Origin: Xanthomarina sp. F1114
GTDB taxonomy: Bacteria; Bacteroidota; Bacteroidia; Flavobacteriales; Flavobacteriaceae
DNA length: 64,000 nt
Direction of reading: 5' to 3'
Assembly: GCF_026410255.1 (NCBI RefSeq)
Contig: NZ_JAPMLL010000014.1
Location: 49,905 to 113,904 of the forward strand
Positions within the stretch are counted from its first letter, which is position 1; every line of letters starts with the position of its first letter. Below the pieces are notes generated by a model that searched no databases, was not told where the DNA came from, and saw only the letters and a list, made by a program, of their open reading frames with translations. Position numbers and translations under genes: made by a program. This document shows positions 16,936 to 23,341 of the stretch, one piece after another.

Positions 16936-18258
16936 TTATATTTTTCTATTGATATCAAATTGTTCAAAATAATCTGCTACACGGCGCACAAAACTTCCAC
17001 CTAAAAATCCGTCAACCACTCTATGATCGAAAGATAAAGATAAATACATCATACTTCTGATTGCGATTTCATCACCTTTTTCAGTTTCGATGACCTCAGC
17101 TCGTTTTTTAATGATTCCCAGAGCTAAGATAGCGACTTCTGGCTGATTGATGATGGGTGTTCCCATAACAGATCCAAACGTTCCAACATTGGAAATAGTA
17201 AACGTGCTTCCCTTAATATCGTCTGCTGTTAATTTATTTTCTCTTGCTTTATTTGCTAACTCATTAACATTTTCAGCTAAGGCTTTTAAATCTTTTGTAT
17301 CGGCATTTTTTACAACCGGAACAATTAAATTTCCACTTGGTAAGGCGGTTGCCATTCCAATATTAATAGCTTCTTTTACAATAATATGACTCCCATCTAC
17401 AGAAGCATTGATATTTGGGAAATCTTTAACTGCTTTCGCTACTGCTTCCACAAATAAAGGTGTAAAAGTCAGGCGTTCGCCGTATTTTTCTTGAAAGGCT
17501 TTTTTGTTGGCATTTCTCCAATTAACCATATTGGTTAAATCGGCTTCCACATAAGCCGTAACATGTGGCGAAGTGTGTTTAGAATACACCATATGATCTG
17601 CAATCATTTGTCGCATACGGTCCATTTCAATAATTTTCCCTTTGCCTTTATCGAAAGTTAATTGTGGAATTCTATAGGCTGTTGGATCTTGAGTAACAGC
17701 TTGTGCAAACTTATATGGTCTGCCTTCTTCTATATAATTAAACACATCGCTTTTACGAAGTCTGCCTTCATGTCCTGTAGCTGGTATTCTGGCAAGTTCT
17801 TCAAAACTGATATGCTGTTCTTTGGCTATTTTAATGATTAGTGGCGAAAAGAACGTATTGGAATTTGAAGTTGAAAATGAAGCTGAAGATGAAGCGACTT
17901 GAACAGGTTTTGGTTGAGTGGCCTTTTTCTTGTTTGGTTGAGATTCTTTCAGTTCAATAGGTGTGACAGGTTTAGCCTTCTGTTTTGGAACATTATCTGA
18001 GACCTCAAGAATAGCCATTACTTCGCCAACGGGAACTACATCTTGAGCTTGAAATAAAATTTTTATCAAAGTTCCTGAAACTGGAGCAGGCACTTCGTTA
18101 TCCACTTTATCTGTTCCAACCTCTAAAATAACATCGCCTTCTTCAAAGCTATCGCCTTCCGATAGTAGCCAGCTAATGATGGTTCCTTCCGTAATTGATT
18201 CACCCATTCTGGGCATCTTCAATTCCCACGAACGTGGGAATTTCTCTTTATCTTCCAT
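16936..18258 (-). CDS. 2-oxoacid dehydrogenase E2 (dihydrolipoyl acyltransferase)
   Basis: E2 core of the branched-chain 2-oxoacid dehydrogenase complex, 440 residues. A lipoyl domain (about 11-88) carries the lipoyl-lysine motif GTDKVDNE (K51). A lysine/proline-rich linker follows. The E3-binding domain is at about 137-175 (SPLIIKIAKEQHISF, ATGHEGRLRKSDV). The catalytic acyltransferase domain is at about 210-435 with DHRVVDG (411-417, H412). Residues 6-13 (KFPRSWEL) are encoded by a perfect DNA palindrome, so the N-terminus seems to have been lengthened by a repeat. Context with ilvE and E1 supports branched-chain acyl transfer. No lpd (E3) gene lies in the window. Confidence 0.93.
   Translation of the reverse strand: MEDKEKFPRSWELKMPRMGESITEGTIISWLLSEGDSFEEGDVILEVGTDKVDNEVPAPVSGTLIKILFQAQDVVPVGEVMAILEVSDNVPKQKAKPVTPIELKESQPNKKKATQPKPVQVASSSASFSTSNSNTFFSPLIIKIAKEQHISFEELARIPATGHEGRLRKSDVFNYIEEGRPYKFAQAVTQDPTAYRIPQLTFDKGKGKIIEMDRMRQMIADHMVYSKHTSPHVTAYVEADLTNMVNWRNANKKAFQEKYGERLTFTPLFVEAVAKAVKDFPNINASVDGSHIIVKEAINIGMATALPSGNLIVPVVKNADTKDLKALAENVNELANKARENKLTADDIKGSTFTISNVGTFGSVMGTPIINQPEVAILALGIIKKRAEVIETEKGDEIAIRSMMYLSLSFDHRVVDGFLGGSFVRRVADYFEQFDINRKI
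18221..18242. repeat. Perfect palindrome inside the E2 start region
   Basis: Arms aattcccacg and cgtgggaatt around 2 bases. It belongs to the aTTCC-type palindromes scattered through the paa gaps (for example 28906-28923, 36152-36171, 36205-36224) but here is translated. Confidence 0.85.
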
Positions 18259-18399
18259 GTCTTAATCTATTAAAATCTATATTCCAATTCAAACTTAAAT
18301 CCATCCAACTTGGATTCATACTTTCAATCAATTCTATTTTCCAAGAACGATTCCATTTTATGTGTCTTTAACTTAAGTTTTGACATTATTATTATATTT

Positions 18400-18468
18400 T
18401 GTCATTGTGAGAACCAAGGGCTTGATAATCTTAAAAAAAAAAGATTCTTAACTTCGTTCTGAATGACA
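18400..18468. repeat. Palindromic dispersed element, TGTCATT…AATGACA ends (copy 2)
   Basis: A 69-bp segment between paaY and the E2 gene with tips tgtcatt/aatgaca and an inner aatctt aaaaaaaa aagatt stem. It is related to 16852-16934 at both ends but differs in the middle. Confidence 0.75.
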
Positions 18469-18471
18469 TTT

Positions 18472-19068
18472 TTATTTTTTCATAAAATCCCTCAACGTAT
18501 CGTAAACTCCTTCCTGCATTTTCATGTTTTTCGGAATCTCTCTCAATGGCTCTACTTCTTTTAAACTCTCGTGACAATCATCTGGTAATTGCTGGTATAA
18601 CTGGGTACCTTTTGTTTTCCATGCCATCATCTCATCGCTTACTTGCCTAATCACTTTTGCTGGATTCCCAACAACCAAACTACGCTTTGGAATAATGGTT
18701 TCTGCTTTTACAAATGCCATGGCTCCAACAATACTTTCGTCTCCAATTTCGGCATCGTCCATAATTACCGAGTTCATTCCAATTAAGCAATTCCGACCTA
18801 AATTAGCTCCATGAATTATGGCTCCATGCCCCACATGAGCACTTTCCTTAAGCGTAATTGATTTTCCAGGGAACATATGAACGGTACAGTTTTCCTGAAC
18901 ATTCACCCCATCTTCTAAAATAATTTGTCCCCAATCTCCTCGAATGGCAGCTCCCGGACCAATATAACAGTTTTTGCCAATAATAACGTTTCCAGTAACG
19001 GCTGCAAGAGGATGCACGAAACTGGATTCGTGTACTACTGGTGTGTAATCTTTGAATGCGTAAATCAT
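18472..19068 (-). CDS. paaY: PaaY-type hexapeptide-repeat thioesterase
   Basis: A 198-residue left-handed beta-helix protein of the gamma-carbonic-anhydrase-like family. The overall layout matches E. coli PaaY closely: YTPVVHESSFVHP start, IRGDWG, NVQENCTVHMFPG, HVGHGAIIHG, IGMNSVIMD, VVGNPAKVIR, and a C-terminal AWKTKGTQLYQQL with VEPLREI. Metal-ligand histidines lie in TVHMF and HVGHGAIIHG. PaaY hydrolyses the dead-end thioester (2-hydroxycyclohepta-1,4,6-triene-1-formyl-CoA) formed by the phenylacetate pathway. It lies downstream of an enoyl-CoA hydratase and an S23-type gene. Its start codon directly abuts a heptad repeat array. Confidence 0.9.
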   Translation of the reverse strand: MIYAFKDYTPVVHESSFVHPLAAVTGNVIIGKNCYIGPGAAIRGDWGQIILEDGVNVQENCTVHMFPGKSITLKESAHVGHGAIIHGANLGRNCLIGMNSVIMDDAEIGDESIVGAMAFVKAETIIPKRSLVVGNPAKVIRQVSDEMMAWKTKGTQLYQQLPDDCHESLKEVEPLREIPKNMKMQEGVYDTLRDFMKK

Positions 19069-19142
19069 GTGTGAGTTGTTAGTTTTGAGCTGTGAGCTTG
19101 ATTAATATTTAGTTTTTAGTTGGTAGTTTTTAGTTGTTAGTA
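19069..19142. repeat. Heptad array between the S23-type gene 1 and paaY
   Basis: About ten consecutive 7-bp units (types gtgagtt, ttagttt, ttagttg, gtagttt) fill the whole stop-to-start gap, from the stop of the four-helix-bundle gene to the paaY ATG. Confidence 0.85.
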
Positions 19143-19517
19143 TTACGTCGGTTTATTTTTCAAATGTTTCATTAAAGACGATAGCATTTTATTTATTTCC
19201 ACAAGTAAGGAGCGGTTATTTTCGCTCTGTTCAAAACTTATATAGTTCCTCAAATAAGCTTTTGTTGTAGCGGCTACACATTCTCTAGAACTATCTCTTG
19301 CAATTCTCAAGTAATTTAAAAAACTTGCGTCTGAACTACCAGAGCCTTCAGCAGTATTAAATGCTATGGAATCTGCTGCTCGTGCAAACTGAGCCGACAA
19401 TCTATAGTTTTCAATTTTAGGAAAATCATTTAACTGTTGATGCACCAACTCCACAAACTCTATGGCTTTTTGATATACTTTTAAATCTTCGAAATTAAAA
19501 TGATATATACTTTTCAT
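19143..19517 (-). CDS. S23-type four-helix-bundle protein 1
   Basis: A 124-residue all-helical protein of the TIGR02436/S23 family (ORFs first known from intervening sequences in 23S rRNA; related to the DGR accessory protein bAvd). Family marks are FEDLKVYQKAIEFVE at the start, LSAQFARAADSIAFNTAEGSG in the middle and FLNYLRIARDSSRECVA. Function is not established; a basic pentameric, nucleic-acid-binding bundle is known for relatives. It sits between the hydratase gene and paaY with heptad arrays filling both gaps. It is one of three such genes in the paa region. Confidence 0.9.
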   Translation of the reverse strand: MKSIYHFNFEDLKVYQKAIEFVELVHQQLNDFPKIENYRLSAQFARAADSIAFNTAEGSGSSDASFLNYLRIARDSSRECVAATTKAYLRNYISFEQSENNRSLLVEINKMLSSLMKHLKNKPT

Positions 19518-19560
19518 CTGAAATCTAACTTCTTTCTACCCGGTACATTCTACCCTCCAA
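19518..19560. repeat. Degenerate heptad array upstream of S23-type gene 1
   Basis: On the minus strand gggtaga occurs twice 14 bp apart with atgtacc between, flanked by similar 7-bp units. It fills the gap from the hydratase stop to the S23-type gene start. Its outer end (gagtagttgg) is complementary in 8 of 10 positions to the outer end of the array at 19069-19142. Confidence 0.55.
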
Positions 19561-20313
19561 CTACTCAAACTTTTTCAATTTTTCTTTTGTAAAATCAGAC
19601 AACACTAGTCTTCCACTGGTTTCAGCTCGTTCTGCTAATAATTCATCCCAATGATCTGTTCCATTCCAAAACACCTTTTTCATTTCTAACATGGCTTCCG
19701 GATTATATGTACATAAATGCTCAGCTGTATTTTTAACTGCTTCGTCTAAGGCTTCTGTCGTATCGAAAACATGTGTGTATAATCCTTTTTCTTTAGCCCA
19801 TTCTGGGGCATAAAACGAATTGGCATCTATAGCAATTTGACTCATAGCACTTAATCCCATTTTACGTTCAATTGCTGGGCCAACCACGAATGGTCCGATA
19901 CCTATATTTAATTCACTTAACTTAATAGCAGCAAATTTTGTTGCCATACAATAATCGGTTGATGCTGCTAGACCTACGCCTCCACCAACTGTTTTTCCTT
20001 GAATGCGTCCCACAATAAATTTCGGACATTTTCGCATGGCATTAATCACATTTGCAAAGCCAGAAAAGAATACTTTTCCGGTTGCCGCATCATTGATATT
20101 GATTAATTCATTGAAGCTTGCTCCAGCGCAAAAGGTTCGGTCTCCTCCACTTTTTAATACTATGACTTTAATATCATTATTCTCTCCTGCTTCCGTTATA
20201 GTTTTAGCTAGTTTAGCTAACAAATCTCCAGGTAAGGAATTGTGTGCGGGATGGAAGAATTCTATGTAGCCTACTTCGTTTTCTATTTCTACGTTTACGT
20301 ATGGTTTAGACAT
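19561..20313 (-). CDS. Enoyl-CoA hydratase/isomerase (paa cluster)
   Basis: A 250-residue crotonase-fold protein. The oxyanion-hole segments are DRTFCAGASFNEL and GKTVGGGVGLAASTDYC. LSELNIGIGPFVVGP replaces the usual EIxLGxxP segment, so the second catalytic glutamate region is atypical. In the paa pathway a hydratase (PaaF) is needed for 2,3-dehydroadipyl-CoA; this gene or another copy elsewhere could do it. It is the first gene of the minus-strand unit that continues through paaY to the branched-chain genes. A -7 box lies just upstream. I leave the symbol empty because PaaF identity is not proven. Confidence 0.82.
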   Translation of the reverse strand: MSKPYVNVEIENEVGYIEFFHPAHNSLPGDLLAKLAKTITEAGENNDIKVIVLKSGGDRTFCAGASFNELININDAATGKVFFSGFANVINAMRKCPKFIVGRIQGKTVGGGVGLAASTDYCMATKFAAIKLSELNIGIGPFVVGPAIERKMGLSAMSQIAIDANSFYAPEWAKEKGLYTHVFDTTEALDEAVKNTAEHLCTYNPEAMLEMKKVFWNGTDHWDELLAERAETSGRLVLSDFTKEKLKKFE

Positions 20314-20340
20314 CTTAAATTATTATAAATTGTGAATATT

Positions 20341-20348
20341 CAAAGTTA
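20341..20348 (-). promoter_or_regulatory. -7 box for the hydratase–paaY–bkd unit
   Basis: Minus strand TAACTTTG, exact TAnnTTTG, 28 bp before the hydratase ATG. It supports a separate transcription unit from the paaE-paaZ block. Confidence 0.55.
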
Positions 20349-20437
20349 CAATAAAACTTAAACTTCACATTATTACTTTTTGTTAATAAGATTTTTATAA
20401 GCGCCTTTAAAAGCATAGATATTTAACCTATTGATTC

Positions 20438-20464
20438 AAAATATACGACATTCATCGTATTTTA
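20438..20464. promoter_or_regulatory. Inverted repeat in the divergent region
   Basis: Arms aaatatacga and tcgtatttta around cattca lie between the two divergent -7 boxes. It could be an operator shared by both units; no regulator is implied by sequence. Confidence 0.35.
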
Positions 20465-20482
20465 TTCTATTCAAGATATGTA

Positions 20483-20490
20483 TAGGTTTG
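20483..20490 (+). promoter_or_regulatory. -7 box for the CHAT island
   Basis: TAGGTTTG, exact TAnnTTTG, 52 bp before the first island ATG. Confidence 0.5.
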
Positions 20491-20541
20491 AAGCTGTTAA
20501 GCATACTGAATTATGTGAAAGCATTAAATTAATACATTCGA

Positions 20542-22512
20542 ATGAAAAATTTATATTTATTTTTATTATCCATTTCGTGTTTTCTTGGCTATTCTCAAGA
20601 TTACATTCTCAATGAAAACTTTAAAGAAGCTAGAGATATAAAGTTTAGATTAGCATTTGAACCCGATTGGAATCGTGATTTCTTTATTGAAACTAACGTT
20701 AGGCCTACAATTACAAAAACACCAAATAAAGAGCTAGCACAATTATTATTTGGCTTTGATGAGGATTCAGATAGTTATTATGGCTTAGCAATTCAATATT
20801 CTTCTAATCTAAATATATATGCAGATTATTATGCGGTAAGTAGTATTAACAATTCCACATTTATTGAAAATAATAATGAATGGCAACCGACTTCTATAGT
20901 AAATCATTCTGCATATAATAGACTACAAATTTATAAAATTGATGATGAACTATATTTTTCTATAAACGATCAGGTTGTAGCTCATATTTCCGAAATCAAA
21001 GCAAAAGGAAAGGAACTGCGCTTAAGGACTGGAGAATCAGGAATTGCTTGTGAGTATATCCATGCCTACTATTTAAATGATATAAATAAACAGGATTTTA
21101 AAAATAAACTAACAACGCAGCTTGCGCAATACAAAACATCTAAAATCCATCATAAAATTGCAAACGATTACCCTAAGGTAGAAGCGTTAAAGCCACCTGC
21201 AAAACACCCTAAATCATCGTTTGAAATTAGCACCTATCTTCCAGAATATGAAGCCATTGTAGTTAGCAATCTTAATTATTACGACCTTAAAACATTTAAT
21301 TTACTCTCTAATGAAGATTTACAACTGCGTCTTAAAAAAACTGTGATTAGAAATAATCTTAGTAGAAATGCTGAAATTTTAATGCCCAATAAACCAATGC
21401 AAATACTAGAAGGTTATAAATATATAGATTGGCTTAACGATAAAGAGATTTTGGTTTGCAATAATAAAAATTATCGTGTTTATACGTATAATTTAGACAC
21501 AAAAACCTTTAAAAAGCGTTTTAAAGGAAATTATGGCCAAAAAAATTTCCTCTCAAACAATAAACGTTATTTATCCATGGGCTGGCATGTTTATGATATG
21601 TTAACAGGAAAGGAAATTAAATTTCCAGACAATTTCAATAGAAGAGGTAAAATACTAAGTTGTTTTGATGAGTATATTATTCTTCAAGAAGATCTATTTG
21701 CGACCTATAAAATTAATATAAAAACAGGCAAAAAAGAGTTTTTAAGGGAGGAAGGAACTTACCAAGGCCAATATTTTATAGAGACTAATGGTCGTGAGCT
21801 AAATATTACAGACCTTATTACAGGTAAAAAGGTGGTTTCTAATCTTCAACTACTAACAGGAACAGGTAAGAGGTATACATTCACGTATTTTCCAGAACGG
21901 AATGAGGTATTTGTTAGTGGCTATGTAGACATATCACCACAGTTTTATTTTTCATACAATGATGCGGTAAAAAACACTTCAGCTTATATTGTGAATACAA
22001 AAACGAATGAAATCACACCATTTTTACTTTATAAAACTTCTACAGAAATGAAGAAAAATGAAGAAGCTTTACAAGCAACGCTAGCCAAAGGAAAACAAGA
22101 GGTAAAGCAGTTTTTAAGTCAGTTTAAAACATTTGGGAATAGTTACACACTTAACTATAACAATTATGATTATGTCAATATTTCAAGCGACCCATTAATG
22201 AATAAAAACGGAATTGGCGGTATTACACATGCCATTGGTAAATTTTGTACTTATGATGGTGGTGCTGTTTTAGCATTGGGCATTTCAAACAATCAATATA
22301 CAGTAGAGTTAATTACAGTAACCTACAGTGTGCGTGGCGTTCATGTAAGGAGAAAAATATTAGGAACTACACAGGTTGTTAATGGTATTACAACACAAAT
22401 AGCCCATGTATATATTAATAGAGATAGTATGGATAACACCAAATACACCCTTGTTGTTGATGATGGTAGAAGATCAGAAACAAAACTAATAAGCAACTGT
22501 AACTTATATTAA
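20542..22512 (+). CDS. Exported protein of unknown function, probable beta-propeller
   Basis: A 656-residue protein with signal peptide (1-19, ending FLGYSQ). Residues about 25-185 contain NENFKEARDIKFRL and a long beta-rich stretch resembling a LamG-like sandwich (YGLAIQYSSNLNIYADYY, LRLRTGESGIACEYIHAYY). Residues about 230-500 contain repeated strand pairs such as YLDTKTF/TYNLDTKTFKKRF, VYDMLTGKEI, YKINIKTGKKEF and ITDLITGKKV, the spacing expected of a propeller. The C-terminal part (about 540-656) carries NGIGGITHAIGKFC and is beta-rich. No catalytic motif recognised. First of three exported proteins in the island; 46 bp before the next. Confidence 0.7.
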   Translation: MKNLYLFLLSISCFLGYSQDYILNENFKEARDIKFRLAFEPDWNRDFFIETNVRPTITKTPNKELAQLLFGFDEDSDSYYGLAIQYSSNLNIYADYYAVSSINNSTFIENNNEWQPTSIVNHSAYNRLQIYKIDDELYFSINDQVVAHISEIKAKGKELRLRTGESGIACEYIHAYYLNDINKQDFKNKLTTQLAQYKTSKIHHKIANDYPKVEALKPPAKHPKSSFEISTYLPEYEAIVVSNLNYYDLKTFNLLSNEDLQLRLKKTVIRNNLSRNAEILMPNKPMQILEGYKYIDWLNDKEILVCNNKNYRVYTYNLDTKTFKKRFKGNYGQKNFLSNNKRYLSMGWHVYDMLTGKEIKFPDNFNRRGKILSCFDEYIILQEDLFATYKINIKTGKKEFLREEGTYQGQYFIETNGRELNITDLITGKKVVSNLQLLTGTGKRYTFTYFPERNEVFVSGYVDISPQFYFSYNDAVKNTSAYIVNTKTNEITPFLLYKTSTEMKKNEEALQATLAKGKQEVKQFLSQFKTFGNSYTLNYNNYDYVNISSDPLMNKNGIGGITHAIGKFCTYDGGAVLALGISNNQYTVELITVTYSVRGVHVRRKILGTTQVVNGITTQIAHVYINRDSMDNTKYTLVVDDGRRSETKLISNCNLY

Positions 22513-22558
22513 GATTAATCTTATCAAACAAAAATATAAACTATAAAATGTAATAATT

Positions 22559-23302
22559 ATGAAAAACGTATTAAAGTTAGTCATGCTATTATTTTGCGGT
22601 TCTGTATTCGCACAAATTAGCTATGCCAAGCAAGTAGGTAAAAAAGAAGTAAAAAAAGAGTTAGTTTCTTTTCATGAAAACACGGACGCTAATGGAAATG
22701 TAACTTATGGATTTTTAATGGATGGCTTGGCTGTTGGTGGGCAAATGTTAGTTACAACCGATGGCAAAAGTATCTATCAAACTTTTAATAAGAATCATGA
22801 ATTAGATGGCACAAAAATAATTATGGACCGAAACTCAGGTAGTATTGAATTATATACCTACCGAAAAAACGAGAAAAATGGTCCTGCATTTAAAATTGCG
22901 GGAGGAGAAATTGCATGGGAAAAGCAATTTAAAAATGATAAAGCTACTGGAAAAGATTATAAAGTAAATCATAGTTTTGATTACTATGCTGATAAAAACT
23001 CTGAAAGTTTTGACGGTTTTACAATTGAAAAATACAACGGTTCTTACGCCTTAGGCTATTTTGCTTACGGTAGAAGAGCATATCCAATTATTCATATTTG
23101 GGATGAAGGTAGTTCATTTTATGGTCAGTGCATACAAGGTTTGCGCAAAGAATTTGGTGTGTATTTTTATGATGATGGTAGCAAGTATATTGGTGCTTGG
23201 CATAATAATTATAAAGAAGGTTTAGGGTTTATGATGGATAAAGATGGAAAAGTGACCGAAAAAGGATATTATAAAAAAGGCAGTTTAGACATCGCAATAT
23301 AA
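22559..23302 (+). CDS. Exported MORN-repeat-like protein
   Basis: A 247-residue protein with a signal peptide (about 1-19, ending GSVFAQ). Repeated YG/GxG-containing strands occur through the mature part (NGNVTYGFLMDG, LDGTKIIMD, NGPAFKIAGG). The C-terminal 55 residues hold MORN-type units: GQCIQGLRKEFGVYFYDDG, SKYIGAWHNNYKEGLGFMM and EKGYYKKG. MORN repeats usually act as binding or scaffold surfaces. Placed between the propeller-like protein and the CHAT protein, it may bridge or target them. This is inference from order only. Confidence 0.7.
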   Translation: MKNVLKLVMLLFCGSVFAQISYAKQVGKKEVKKELVSFHENTDANGNVTYGFLMDGLAVGGQMLVTTDGKSIYQTFNKNHELDGTKIIMDRNSGSIELYTYRKNEKNGPAFKIAGGEIAWEKQFKNDKATGKDYKVNHSFDYYADKNSESFDGFTIEKYNGSYALGYFAYGRRAYPIIHIWDEGSSFYGQCIQGLRKEFGVYFYDDGSKYIGAWHNNYKEGLGFMMDKDGKVTEKGYYKKGSLDIAI

Positions 23303-23341
23303 AACCTGTTCAAAAAACATCAAATAAGTAAAATATTGATT

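Noticed and set aside
19143..19517. A diversity-generating retroelement, because S23-type proteins resemble bAvd.
   Set aside because: No reverse transcriptase, template repeat or variable repeat is present near any of the three genes.
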